This document shows positions 13,101 through 28,100 of a stretch of 64,000 nt of DNA, piece by piece. The stretch lies in the NCBI GenBank assembly GCA_020650975.1, contig JAIPMN010001607.1, positions 1-64,000 of the forward strand, in the 5' to 3' direction. The position numbers and the translations under genes are program-made. This DNA comes from Apostichopus californicus. Lineage: Eukaryota; Echinodermata; Holothuroidea; Aspidochirotida; Stichopodidae. The stretch's first letter is position 1. The number at the start of each line of letters is the position of its first letter. The notes beneath the pieces were generated by a model. The model had not been told where the DNA came from. It made no database searches and saw only the letters and a program-made list of their open reading frames with translations.

Positions 13101-16100
13101 CCATAGATAGAAATGAAGTGGTTGTCCAATGCTGCTTGCTAATTTGGCTCAGTGCAAAGATCAGGCTACTACTTTCACCACATCTTTTATGTTTAATACA
13201 GAATATGTAATTACTACCTCAATGCAGAATCCATATCTTGCAACATTGTAGTAATTACAGTAGTCACAGATGGATGCAACAGGACTGGTCGGAAAAATAG
13301 GAAAGAATTTTCCTCTTGAAGATATACAGCAGGAGTCATGACATTTATGATTAACCAGCTTAAATTACATTCCTGTGAAATGTTATTCCTCTTGGTTTAC
13401 AATGAGATGATGAATACCTGGCTTCTCTCTCTCTCTCTGGGAGCATATACCTAGAGTTTCATTCTTGACGATCTGTTCTCTGTTCAGATAGAAAGCATCA
13501 ATTTAGTAAGTGACATCCTATTTGAGTAATGGAGTTTACAACCATAAAGTTGCAAACTGAGAATGTGTACACAGCAGGAGTTTACTTATTGGTAATATTT
13601 GTTGGTAAGGGTTACAAACTTGAGTTTCTTAAATTGGAACTTCCCTTTCAAAAGGAGAGATAAGTTTTCCAAAGTTTAGGTTGGGAGTATGTACTGCATG
13701 AAAAGTTACAAAGATGTTCTTTTGAATTCTTTTAATGTCTTGCTTTGATGCCAGCAGGGAGATTTCTGCACCTTTAACATGATCTCCTCATAGTAGTTAA
13801 ACTGCAGTCTTAAGGGGTACCCAATTGCTTCCATTGTAACAAGTTTTAACATTGCCATGATTCCTAACAAGGAAACTTGACATGCATTTTGGAATACTGT
13901 GTAAATTTTGAAACTTGTCATCTTGGCAAAGTTCTTGCCTGAGGAAATTTTCTTTTGATAGCTTATTCCACGGTGGTCTACTGTCAAGATGTTCTTTACT
14001 CTCCTTCTCATGTTAGATGTAGTTTAGGTTTAGGTATAAATAGCATGGGTCCTAGTTCTAGCTTTAGAATATTTCTCAGATAGTCAGATGCATTGTTGAA
14101 AAAGTTGTTTTTGATACATATGTTTTCCCATGTGGTATGACCTTTTAAGAATCCAGATTCAGGTTTTGTGAAAGTTGTTTCTTATATGGTGTAGGTCTTG
14201 ATGGCATAGCCTAATTTCACCTTGGCCTCACCAATCTAAAACAAAGCTTAAAAAATGCCAAAAACATAACCATCACATTTATCTTATATCACAGAAATTG
14301 TGAACAACTACTGTACTCTCCCCAAATAGCTAAGAAAAATATTGCTCTGTTTGGAGATGTCCTAGTTCAAAAATTGTGTTTTCATGGTAGCTGTCATTTA
14401 GTAAATCTCTCATTTACAGTAATACTGCCAATGGGACTTTTACTTTCTTATTTACTTTCTCTTTTACTTTCACTTTTACTCTCTCTTTGTTTCTGTTTCA
14501 ATATTTTCAATTAAAAATGTTAGCAGCGATGAGACACTGAAACAGTTCCTGACATGTAGTCATATCAACAGAGCTCTTTAATATGTTAGATTCAGCGTTT
14601 TCAAACCCCTGTTCTCCAGGACAGATAATAAACATTTGAAATAAATATAGAAACACATAGGAAAAGGAAGCACAGGTGGCTCAATGATGTCAAATTTGAA
14701 CTTGTTCAAGTCTTCACTTTGTGTGTTAAAGAACATTAAACCTGCACATGATGTCTCCTAAATGGAATACAAGTTTTCTTAAAGCTGTTTTGGAAAGCTT
14801 TTCATGACAGTTATCACATAGAACAATAATGTCAGATGTGGGTCCTTTAACGGTTATTTTCTGATTTATTTCAAAAGTACTAATTTGACAGATCTTTGCT
14901 GTAGACAAGCAAGGTTGGTAGAATTGGTGTATATCAAGTTAGGGTGATTATTCAGAGTATTGAGAGTCACATGGCAGGTTCTGCATACAGTTGTCAGGTC
15001 TTCCTTCATATGTCAACCCTGGACACTCACACAAAGCATAATATCTGCACTACTGCAGAAATAATGGATCTTTAAATTCCTGCCCCTGTAATGCGTTTCA
15101 TAAAACTGTGTAATACTATAAATATTATATGTATATGCATTGTTTCCAAGTTTCAAGAACCAAGCGTTTCTTCCCCAGCCCCCTTTCTGTTGGGGACATA
15201 ATATTTAAGTGTTAATGCTAATGGTAATGTTAATGCATGAATGTTCTGCACAGACAAAGCAAACATGTGGTAATGAGTGTCATATTGTTGTGGTTAATGA
15301 AAGGTTTGAATTGTTAAGAATGTTCCCCCTAAATGAGAAGAATGCTTGATTATGCATGTGACAGGATAGGCAGACTGGCAGAACAAAATGCAAAAGCCAT
15401 AAGCATATATACAGGAGTCTCTTTTTATGCATAAATAACCATGAATACTGCACAAGGGTAATGTTATTATTCCAGAAGTCATTATTTCGTTAACAATGAA
15501 CTACTGACTTAAGTAGTATAATTGTAGTCCAAAAATTAGCTAAAAGCTATTGGAATGTATGCTTTAAACTGTGAGTGAATATAGTGTATTCTTTGTGTAA
15601 GACTTGGGCTTAGTTGGTTAATTTAAAGATAGCATAATGAGAGCACAATTAGAACAGCTCTTTGAGTGCATGTATGTACGATATACATTTATACCACATC
15701 CATACAAGAACTAGTACGTTGTCAATGGAAGTAGAATGGTCTATAGTCATCGGTTTTTGAAACAGCATCTTCTCCTTCAAAAGTAGGATAAGGTATGGTA
15801 GCAAAAACATGGCTCTTCTTGGAAGCAAATATGGGATGAGATTAAATTCAAAGTAATAGTCAAAACTAAATATACATGAACTTTGCAAAATAGTGATACA
15901 TCTTAATATTGCATGGACATGGAAATGTACAGTATAATAAGAGAGGACTACATTGTGAAGGAATGTTCACTCAATCTTTGGAATGAAATGCTTACCCCCA
16001 CACTACAATCACTTTAATTCAGTTGTTTATAGCAACATCACACAAATCAATAGGAAAACAACTTTTGTGGCCTCAAACTTTATGGTTGGATTTATCCCTT

Positions 16101-19100
16101 AGATAAGTCTGATGTCAAAGCTAAAACAACATGTCTTGTTGAAACAATGGATTAAAAATTAAGTCTGAAGGAGGAGTTGTTGTCATGGCCAGATTTGTTC
16201 TAAAGTAGCATTTCAGACATGTATTAGTCATCTGTTATGACTTATATACTGGTGCTGTGGCCGAGTGGATAAAGGCGGTGGCAATTGAAGCAATGAAGCT
16301 TAGCAATCGGGAGGTTCTGGGTTCGATTCCCGGCCGGGTCATTGTATAAGATGGGTTTTTCATCCAAGAGCAATCTATGGTTTTCCCATCTGAAATGACT
16401 TACTTAATTGAAAAGATTCCAAATTAAAATGTTGAATTGGCAGCCACCTGACGTGTAACTCCCACATTTGTGGTCGCCCTAAGCATCGTAAAAATAACTG
16501 CTGATTATTATTATGATATTATTATCTGTGTTTCCTTCCAATTTTAGCCTGCTGAAGAATGCTTAATATTTTGTAAAGCACATTTTTGCAAGTGTTATAC
16601 CACATTGAATTGATTTGCATGGTTTGAAGATGGTGAGATTTAGGTAATTAAATGATTGTTTTAGCAAAAATGCAAACATGAGACAACTAAAAGTGTTGTT
16701 ATCTTGAAGGCTGACATTAGGTAACACTTTCTTATTCTTCTGTCTTTAATCTAGATTAAATGTTAATCTTAGAAAAAATTACTTTTTAGGGACAAAGTTT
16801 TTGAACCCTCTAGCATGCTTTCTTTCTGTAACAATGCTTGACCTAGTATATGATCGTAAGGAAGAGATAATGGGCGGTGACCTGCAGGAGAGGTCATCAG
16901 GGTCGTAGTACTAAAATTATACCAGTGGCGTCTTGGTAGACTAGGAAAGTGTGTTAGTGTAGTAGGAGACAGGTAAGCATAGTCGTTCGTAAATACTCAA
17001 ACCATGGAGTTTTGGGGTAACAGTAGGTATATAGTTGGGAAGAAAATATAATGTATACAGCATAGTAATTTTCAATTGAAAACCGTTTATATTTTGGTTT
17101 CTACAGTACCATATCCTTTCTAAGAACCTGTTAACTTGGAGGTGTCTGTAGTACAGAATGTTAAACTTTTACATTGTTCTTAATTATTATATTTCATTAC
17201 CTTCATGACCTTTAGCAGGCAATACCTCCAGATTAAACAAATCTTCTGTTTGTCATACATACTGACATCAAGCTGCTTCACAGAAAAACCTACAAGACTA
17301 AACAGTCAGGACATGTTTGAATTCTGGCATATGGTAATAAAAAAACACCTACAGACTGGCAGTAGGTGAAACCAAGCACCCCTTAACAGGTCTGTTAATT
17401 CCTGCATTGCTTCAGCAATTGTCTGAAATCCCTGATAAGACCTCATGCACTAATTACATATCAATCATTCTTTTCCAAACTGTAACTTTATCTCGGAGAC
17501 AGAGCAACTACAGTGGCCGCTTTAATTATTCTGTTATGGCTCAAAGTTTACTAAAGGTTGTTTCATCTCTGCTGCTTATTGCATCTAGATTGTCCTAATT
17601 CTAGACCAATAAAACACTTTATTATTCTGCTATTTTGATTCATGTCTTTGTTTTTACCTAAAAACCAATTATACTAGAGTAGAAATATATTGTTATTGTT
17701 TATTTTATTTTTTTACCACGCTTTAAAGTGACCAGGAATGTGGGAGAAGCCAGCAGGATTACAACTTCTCAATTTAGAAAGTCATTTCAGATGGGTAAAC
17801 TGTAGATTGCTCTCGGATGAAAATCCCATCTTTACTATGACCCCTGTTAAGCATCATTGCTTCATAATGCAACCGCCTTTATCCACTTGGCCACAGCACA
17901 GCTGAAGTAATATTAAGGAACTCTTTCTTGCTTGACCAAACAATGTATATTTGTGGAAATTTTAGATAGTTATTGGAAATTTGTGCTAAAGAATTGATAT
18001 TAGAAACTAAACCTTTTGCTTTGAATGTTATGTACAGTGTAATTATGGAATTTACATTGATTAATTTAACACACAATAAGTAATGAACAAACCTTTTATA
18101 AAATTTGTGCTATTATAAATTTCATAAAATAATACTGCATTTCAATTCTGTGCAAAACAGAACATGAAATGTTTGAACAATGTTCTTTAGTTACATAGTA
18201 AAATATTGAGCATATTCTGGTTTAAGAAATTTATAAACTACTGTACAGTAATTAAAGACCTATCCACCTATCAAGTACCAATCAAAACATAAGAAACCCT
18301 TCTTTTTTTGTGGACGGCTATTATTGGTCTCTTTTGTACTATCGTACCAACAGAAGAATTCATACTTTCATAGTTGTTGGTTGTTGTAGTGTAAAGTGTA
18401 TGTTTAGTTTTGTTTAGTTTATGTGCTTGGTATTATTTGCCCTTTGAACTTTGCTCAGCATAAAGTTTAAATTACTAATAGAATAGATAGTAATCTTTAT
18501 TCTAAATAGCCAATGACTATAGCTGGTCCAAACAATGTTCTTATAAAGAGGCCCTATGTAAGTATCCCTGTCTTTACAAGTTGTGCAAGTTTGTACATGC
18601 ATGTAACTTGAACTATCTCGGTGAAGGATTGTGTCATGTTGGAAATTGTGATGTGTACATGCATACGTGGATTAGTGCATGGGCAGTGTCAAACACTGGT
18701 TAGTGAACAGTGTGGTGTTTAATAGGGGTCTGCCAGGGGCTGGGAAGGAAAGGGATGGGAAGGTAAGGAAGGAGAATGGACCTGGTTTAAGTTTTTAGCA
18801 GATAACATTCTTGAAATGTTGTAAATTGATGTGAGATTGTTACACCTGCTAATGCTAATAGTTATGTGATATTTTGGTTGCTGATGGAAAAGAGCAAAGA
18901 CCTTTTTTGGCTAGAATAGGATGCAAAGCAGTGACCTCAGGGTTACAAGCCATAGCCCTATACTCTACCAACAACGGGAAGTGTAGGCTACATTTATCTA
19001 GCTGATTTCCTTTACTATTCAAATCTACTGTGTACCTCTTACTAATAGCTAATTCCAAAGTATTTTAAAGTAATTCCAGAGTAACCTTGCCTCTGCCAAT

Positions 19101-22100
19101 AACAAAAAGCTTTGTTCAAACATTAAAGCAAAGTTGATCAAGGAAATGGTTAGTAAATACATGTATCATGTGAATATAGTGGAACCCATACATAGTTAAC
19201 TCAAAATGCTCTGTATATAGTCAACTTTTACATATGTTTGTTTGTTATGTGCAAGAATGTGAGATGATAGCTTCCTGCTTTTACTTGCAATGCAGCAAAG
19301 ACACCTGACTTGATTAATCATGCAAAAAGAAAATGTGATGTAAGGACTTTGGAAAGACAAAAACCTCCAATAACTGGAAAGGATTTACACAGATTTAGGT
19401 TCTTAGTTCTACTACCTAATTTGAGGTTACTAGAGGTCAAAGTCTGAAAACTTGGTGCAATGGTTCTGACTTTACTTATTGACAAAAGAAACCCAGTTGC
19501 GCTAACCTACGCAGGTAGTTTAGTTACATTTTTATGGTAAGGAAACACAATGCACTGGCCTGTTTTCTGGTTATATTTCAATATTTACTCTGAAGGCATG
19601 TGGACTGATCACTTCACCAATGTAACTGACATTAAGCATTTTCAAAACTGCTCACTTAATTGTCCATACTTAGTCAATGTAAACTTGTAGTGCACAAATG
19701 AAGATCTTTACAACCTTAGCTGTTTCAAACCACTTCAGACATAACATGTAAAGTGATAATTAAAAGTAGTAACTAGTGAACTGAAGATAAATCTGAATTT
19801 TCATGCACTTGATTTCAATGCTTTTCCAATATCAAGTGTATATACTATATATAGATAGGCAATATCGGCACCATTATTTAGTTTGATGCATGATTAGTTT
19901 ACCAAGGTTTGACCAGTGCAAACTATTGGTTTTCTGTTAACAGAAAACTAAATTGATTGTGTAAGACTTGTGCTGCATGATCTAACACGGAAGTTGGGGC
20001 TTTCGATTGAGATGCGGACAGCTAGGGCAACAGGTAAAATGGTAATTCAAAGGTACATGATGGAGAAAGTTTGACCTCCGTCTGCTTACTGATCTGGTAT
20101 TTAGTTGGTCTAAATAATTAGCAATTTCTAATGGTTTATCTGTATAGGCATATGCACACAAACGTGCTCTTTGGATTACTTTCCACTGGCTGTGTTATCT
20201 CTTCTATTCCGATCCAAGGCGTTGTACACTTCACTATTGTATGTACAGTTCAGTTAACTATTTCATACATTTATCATAATTCTTGTGAAGAAGACTTACT
20301 TTGCAAGCATTTTCCAAGAACAGAGCAATAATTCATAAGGTTCAAAGGTCCTTGATTGAACAATGCTACAAGGTGCTTTGCACAATATACTGGACCAGCT
20401 AATATATGGAATGTAACCAGTGGCATGTGCAAGGGGATGGGGTAGGGGCAAGGGGGACCTATTTCCCATCCTCCGTCATCAGGGAAATGGTTCAGTCGGG
20501 GTAACTTTACATTCAGCCAGGGAAGAATTAGACCACTCCGCCCGATGTATGCTCTGCTTTCAACCTCACTCAACAGTTCAAAGAGTATTTGTGTTCACAA
20601 TTTTGTGTTTAGACTTTATTATAGTCTAAGCATCTAAGTTTTTGTGGAGGGGCGAGGGGAGGAACTGCATGGGAGTCGCTTCAACGACCTCACACCCATA
20701 CTCTCTCCTTTACAAAATCATTTTCCTGTCCGATAAAGGTTCTTGCCCCATTCATAGCCTGGTGTGGCAAATTTAGAGTTTTGTTTTAGCCAAGCGCTGT
20801 TACTGGCCTTAAGTATCAAGTGTAACATCACTCTCAAGTGTTGCAAGGAACACAGGAAATTTTTACTCTATGATTCGGAAGGACGTGTAAGCGGGCGATG
20901 CCCAGGGAGCGAGGGTGCAGTGCTAAAACGTTCCAATGTGTAGTTAGGCAGATGGGAAAGTGCAGATGTAGAGTGGAGAGAGGTAAGTATCGTCGCTCAT
21001 AAATCCCCAAACCAGTAAGTTTTGGGGACTCCATACCAACAAGTATACCGATAAGGCAGAGGTGTTATTTCACAGTCATTTGCTGAATAAATTTAATATT
21101 GAAAATATTCACACTTATGGTTATGAAGAACCAGGCGCGTAGCCAAGGGGGGGGCGAAGGGGGCAGCCGCCCCCCCCTTGAGCATATTTTTTTTTTAATT
21201 TTTTTTTTTTTTAATTTTTTTTAAATTTTTTTTTAATGTTTTTATGATATCGCTAGTAATTTCAAAAGAGAAAATGCTAAGATGCAACTTACAAGGCCTG
21301 GGAAGTGCCATTTCCAGCGATCTGGGAGGCATTTTCAGCCAAAATTTTTTTGTACGCTTCGCGCCAACTATGGTGGCGCTACGCTTAGATAGTATGCAAT
21401 GCCATATCTACGGCTCTGAAAATTTTTCTACATTTTCGCCCCCCCCTTGGCAAATTCCTGGCTACGCGCCTGTGAAGAACAGAGGATATTGTACGAAGAA
21501 AAAAATTGTTTTTGTGCAAAATGGTCTTTCTGGAAGTGCGAAGATGTTTATTGTATCACATGTGCTAAATTTCACAGCTTTTTATTTTAATCTTGATGCT
21601 CCTCAGTTTTTATTTCTGCTGCTTGACTCACTCCATTTCCTCACCATTCTTGTCTCATCAAGACATGGAGCAAATTCCTTGTCTATCCAGTACTAAGTTA
21701 ATTGACTGCAGTGGCGTTAAGCTATGGTTGGTCGTCTAATATAATTGCTATGATATGGAGCTCGACAGACAAGGTCTTCTGAAAGTACACAAGCGTTTTC
21801 TTGACAGTGAAAACTAAAACAAAGAAAATGAAGAAAACTTAAAAGATGTTTTTCATTAAGAGCTCTGCATGTACATTAGCACATGTCTGTTTCCTGGAGT
21901 ATAAATTCTGAATTGATATGCAATAGTAAATCTAAATTTCTACTTCACTTAACAAACAAAGGAAGGTGATGAACCATAAGCACCAACTCAATTAGGATTG
22001 ACTTACTGCTTGTATCACTTTGCAACTACAATTGCTAATATTAAACTGTTTTCAGAAATTCACACTTTTCATGGACGTTGGTCATTACAAATATAAACTC

Positions 22101-25100
22101 CATGGTGATGAGTGAAAAATCAATTTATGCCATTTAACATACAGTTTTAGCTTTGTGCAAGTGTTGTATGCAGATAACTACTTGTGTTGCAAGTTTGTTG
22201 ACTTAATGATTAGCAGCAGAATTGTTGAAAGCAGGTTATGGTGTATTTCAGTTGATCCAGGAAGTCCATTATACTTGTCATAATCACCTAACACTTTATG
22301 TAAACATTTTCATTATTTTTTTTGGGGGGGGGGGGGTCAATTGCTGATGGTAAAATTTTAATATCATTTTATAAAGTAAGATCTGTTGAGCAATGTTGTT
22401 CTTTAGCTTAACTGGTCAGTAGTGGTTTTAAAAACAAAGAAATTTCCAAATTTACCATAAGCTTGTTGCATGAAATAAACCAACATAAAAAGGGTTATCT
22501 GGGTGATGAAATACTTAAATATATTAATTACTATCTAAATATCTGTCATTTGATTATAAACTATATCAGAGAGTCATAGTGCATGGTGAATTGCAATCTT
22601 CCTCTACTGATTAATACTTGTTGGGTTTCATACACTTGCCAGAAATTGCAAACCAAATGGAAAAGATACTTCAACCCATTTTTAGCTCAGCTGAAAGCTT
22701 TCATCTGAGGTGTAGCTGTCGATAATTTTGCCAAGATTCTGTCACCTTTTGCCACCATGTTTAAATGACTGCCATCCCAAACCATATCTCAGATGAACTT
22801 TGTTCTGGTAGGTAGATTTGCTGAAGTAAGTACAAGAATCCTTTCAGTGAAGGTCAAAGATAAATTGAGTTCTAGAGAAAGTACTATGCTTTCTGGCTGG
22901 TTCTTGTCACGTAGATGTTGATGTTGCCATTAAGTGGTAACTACTAATTGACATACCAGTCATAAAAGAGCAAAAGGAGCAAAATAAAACAACAATACAA
23001 AACAAAAGAGAAGAAAACACAAACTGACTAGAACCAGGATAACAACCCTTTCATCTACCAGTTATCCTGCTGTAGTGGGTGGTGATTCTAATGAATTGTT
23101 TCTTTGTTGGTGGTTATAATGACCATCAAATGCCATGGTATTGTGCATGTAGCGTGTTACCAGGAATTGTACCCTATTGTCAATCATTACCTCAAAAACT
23201 TTGGAGAAGATATATATAGAGTCATAGAATGTCTTTTTGTTTTCCTATTCATTGTTGAACATCATAGATTGGATGTACATCATTTTTATATTGTAATCTT
23301 CATTTTTATATTGTATGTATTCATTTTATATTGTATGTATTCATTTTTATATTGTACGTGTTACAGCTGGAGATGCATTAGCGCTCATGCTCCACTGAGT
23401 TTCATACTAATTACTAAATCTACTACACACAATAGTGCTTAATTGTAGTTATAACACACAAGATAGAAATAACACACAATACGTTATATTAACTTACAAG
23501 CTTTGTAATTGGTATATCCATATAGATATCAATTTTCTTAGCCTTGTTTCATTGTGGGAATATTTGGTTACACAATAGCAAACAGACACACTCCACTGAT
23601 GATGGAGATTCAATTAAATTTCAAGAGTCCTACTGGTAGACCTCCCTAAGGTAGTGCAACACACTTAACCTACAAAAACAGTACCAACCACAATAAAATT
23701 GATAATTTCAAGACATTTCTGGAGGATATAGTGGCCATCCTTATACTTTCAAGGAAAGGCTTGTTTAAGGTCACAGTAATTTTAATGTATTTCATCTACC
23801 TGTGGATAGAGGACATCAGTTTCACGGCTTTTCCTTTGTTTATATATCCGTGAAGGCTAGTAATTACTTGTTAATGTAAACACACTCAAGCCATGGACAA
23901 AATAGATTATTCCATTAGTAGTTATGAATTTTTATTTTCCAATTTCATCATATGATTTTCAGGAGTATAATTTGCTAGGTAGTATATAAGTATGTATCGG
24001 ATGATCAAAATTATAGCTCCCTTTTCTCTTCTAAACAGAAACATTGTTGCTGCATAGACTAGTATACCTCATTCTACATCAGCAATGAAAAAGGAGCATT
24101 TATATTAAAGATTATTGACAAAGTCAGACTTATAATAGTTGTGTGCATTTCTGTTAACTTTAAAAAGTATATTCATTTAATGTAAAGGTTGTTGGTTTGT
24201 AAGATTATGTTCTGCACTACTGAGAAACTAAATGATAAAATGGGAAAATATTAATTGCCAAAAAGTTTTGATGAAGTGTTAAGTAGGTGAGCATGTCTAA
24301 TTGCCTAGTGATTCAGATTTAAGATGTTTCATCTCTATGTGAAAACTGAATTTTTTCCTGAATAAGTGTACCCTCAGATACATAGTTTATAAAACCTATG
24401 GAGGTCTGGTATGCAGTTTCTTGCTTGTGATCAGTAATTGTTAAGTGCCTTGAACTAGTGTTGGTGATTCCATAGGGGTAATTTAATACCAAGGTAATGG
24501 TAGCTTAAGCCTGATTTGCTAACATTATTGGGTGATGGGACAACACCTTAAAGCAATGTGGCTAGGAAAACAACAAATATTACATCCATCTGCTTGCAAT
24601 GAGTAAAGGATCCAAAGAATGACCACCAATAAGTTTATTTTAATACTTTTTATACTGAAACCTACGATGGGATATTAAGAGTTAAGCTTCAAAGTACTTC
24701 GTTTACATTAAATGGAAGACAGTTAATAGCTTTCATGTTTATTGGCAGGGATAGTTAATGTAATTAATGGTAATAACTGACATCAAATATCCCTTTTCTT
24801 CCCTTCAAGAGTATTAAACAAAGATCTAAAAGTATGTTGGTGCTTTAGTATAACAGTGATTTAGCCATTTCTCCCAATCTTGTTACCTTTTCTGTTAGGG
24901 CATTTGAGTAGCTCTGTTGTAGAATATTTCACAGAATTGACAGTTGATGTCTTGATATACAATGTTAATAGCGTTTAATGCCCTTCCTCCCCAATTTGTT
25001 CCACCTCCGATTAGAAAAGATTACCTGGGTCGGCTCATATTTGACTGGCAGGCTTTCCACCTTGTTACGTATTCCCTCTGTAGTTTGAGTCAATAGCTTG

Positions 25101-28100
25101 TTGTCAGTTAATGTCATTAAATATTTCAACAAAATGCTTTTAATTGTTGTCCTGTTTTCCACTTTGTGACTGCCCTTGCTTCCATATCTTGCAATATAAA
25201 CATAAACGTTGTCAGCTGAAGATGTGCACAGTTTGTGATATAACATTTCAATCAAAAGTTTTTCGTTACCTGTCAAATATCAAACCATTTTGAAGTACCT
25301 TCTGTCAACCTTCCAGTTTTGAGAAGAACTGATTCCAGAGATCTGGGCAAGTGGTATAAATTAATTTGGCTGCTCGTATTACGGTACTCTGTCAGTGGTG
25401 CAATTCATCTAATTTAGTAAAGTAGCTTGAAGATATAGACTGATAAGAAATGAAATCTGGCTTGATATGCTGTAAATTTGATCTTGTTTTATCCATTAAA
25501 GGAATATATTGTCAGCCAAGATTTGGAGAATTAAATGTGCCAGTAAAGAGCCAGAATTATTCAGTGTTCTTGCTACATGGGACCACTTGAAACTTGCCTG
25601 CTAAATGTTGTTGTCCCTATTATATAATCACCCCATATCTTTTGATAACAAATTTAAAAGAGAATTTTTTTTTCATTTTAAATTTGCAAAAAGGAAATAA
25701 ATACCTCCCATATTGGTGTGCCTCTTGGATCTACTGATGAGAAAAAATCCAACTGGCATATATATCCCTGCAGCCAACCTACCAATTCAGCTGTGTGAAC
25801 ATGTCTTTGCTTTAGTTCTATGTTACATAATTCAGTTGGCTCAATCGCAAACCGATTACCAACTAGAATAATGGCAAGTTACAGTACCAATGTGCAAAGC
25901 AGTTTGTTGCTCAACTTTGGGATTTAAAAAACAATTGGCTAAAAGACAGCTTTCTTCATCATCCAGTCCCTATGTCACAAAATGACTGATTAGAATACTA
26001 TTTCTGAAGTAAGATAATTGAGTATCCCTTTGATATTGATTGTTGGCCTTCTGCCAGAGTTATATTTTACTTTAAAGTAATACATCTCTATCATACTTAA
26101 ATTCTGTGATATATAAAACACAGTCCTATAAATATGTGTGTAGAAATGATTAAACCTTGAGTGAAGGTGTATAACAAATGGTCTGTCAGAGTGGCGATAT
26201 GTTTGATAGTTCTGACAAAGTATATCAATGATGACAGTGACCCAACTATGTTCATGCTGTTCAACAAGTTTGGAGGTTTGATATTAAATCTCATCATTAT
26301 CGGCCCCAAATATTCTAACAAGTCGACCTGGTCACTCATGTTCAAACGTCAAAGAATATTCAACTGCTACAGTAAAGTGTTTCATCACACTCTGAGACAC
26401 TTGATTCAAATACATAATTATCTACTTTACAGTGTCTGAGAATAATTTTGAGGGCCAGAAGCTCCAAGGGAGAACATGTGGAATCTTTTTGCACATTTAA
26501 CACACTTTAATTTATAACCATTGCTGATGGCTTGGCAATGGCTAAGTCTGTAAAATCCTTGGATTTGCACATGTGTGTTTAATAGTACTCAGTCATAAAG
26601 CAATGTCCATCCTCCACAGCAACATGATGTAACTTCTAAGGACATGAAGGTAGAAAGGCAGGTTTGCCATCAGCAATACACATCATTGGTACCATAGCAA
26701 TTGTCACAGGTTCTCTGTAATGATCCTTATGTTACACAATAGAGAGTTATCAAGCTACATTTCTTCTTCTTCTTCTTTCAGAACACCCCTCCGGACCTTT
26801 CATTATGTGTGTACGTACTAGAACAATCGCTGTCTGTGAGGGCGCTGCAGGAGATGGTATCAACAGACTGTATGGAAACAGTAAGTTTTGCTTGATTAAG
26901 AATGGATTCTACAACAGCAGTTTGAAGGTGTTTAGTATAATAAAAAATTAGTATAAAAAAAAAGAAAGAAAAAGGAAAGTAAATCTGATTTCTGAGTTTA
27001 TCAATGGGTGTAACAGTTACACCCCTGTCATAATTGTTATTCTCTGAACACTGATCCAAAAGAGAAGGCATGATGTAAGCTGGCAGTGATCCATGATCAT
27101 CACAATTGAGGAACGTTAAATATTTAAAAAAAATCAGATGTTTTTTTAAACTTTTTCTTCTGTGATCCATTTCTAATCACAGGTAACCCCAAATGCAATA
27201 TTCATACCGTTTCTGTGTTGAATTTTTTTGTTGATCTTTTGAATCCTCTCATTTGTAAATATCTGCCAAAGACTGTTTGATATGTTGCCATGACAGTAGA
27301 TGGGCAACACTAATCAGCTAGTCAGATGCTTCATTATCAACTTTTGCATACTTGAATTGTATCACAGTGTCTACTTTTGTGTCTTCATAAGATTGGTGAT
27401 AAGTGTATGCAGAGAAGGAGGTTCTCTTTCTGAATTAACATAGAATGGCTTTTGCTGGCAAGATTAATATGTAGTTAAACATGATTATGGTCCTTATCTT
27501 TTGACAAAATAGCACAGCATGCAAAATTAGCACAGCAAAATGGATATAACAAAATCTAAACAATGAAAGTCATATCACAAAAGCAAATTGTGGTTTGTAA
27601 TGAAGCGAAAATTTCATATTCCAGTCCTGTTCCTGTAACTGTCTGACATTCTGTTAAGTTTCTGCAATTCATGCAAAGTAATACACTATAGTTAACATGG
27701 AAAATGTATTGCAACATAGGTAACCTACCCTACACCTTCATGATTGTCTTTGTGTGAGTATTTGTATGCGAGTGATGCTGAACCATACAATGTATGTAAT
27801 CTCAAGGAGAACAATATGGCAAGATGAATTCTTCAATAGATGAAGGTCAAATTTAGAGTTTTGGAGGCCCATTGTCTTTGGTGAGGTCACAGTTCATTTG
27901 AGCCCATCAGATGTGAAAATATTGTGAAATATTTCTTTACTTGTAATGAATGCACAGAAGAAAATTTCAATGCTATGCAGGCAATAAGCTTCAATTTGAC
28001 TTAACACTTAAAACAATGAAAAAGTTAAAAATATGCAATGGCCACATGCCAAATTAAATATTTGAAGAATGGCTAATTCACATGAGTACCCTTTCACATT

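Larger units (their letters stand above)
10131..26781. other. 16.65-kb intron, repeat-rich
   Basis: The longest intron seen here, between the first two recognised RyR exons. It contains four further segments of the GGAGACAGGTAAG family, a LINE 3' fragment, two SINEs, a tRNA-Thr-like remnant, a hAT-like MITE, a 20-bp palindrome and a short AT-rich tandem repeat (23284-23350). No frame inside it resembles a known protein. The acceptor is preceded by a TTC-repeat polypyrimidine tract at 26761-26779. Confidence 0.85.

Noticed and set aside
16252-16341. Functional tRNA gene (Ser or Leu type)
   Set aside because: The tRNA-like head continues into a shared SINE body with an ATT tail and has a second mutated copy nearby.
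21244-21696. 150-codon + strand open frame
   Set aside because: It starts inside the MITE and runs into the flank; no transposase or other motif is present.
24965-25276. 103-codon - strand open frame
   Set aside because: No recognised motif, no splice or promoter support, AT-rich intron; likely chance.
26097-26439. Overlapping open frames on both strands
   Set aside because: Low-complexity AT-rich intron sequence without homology to anything I know.
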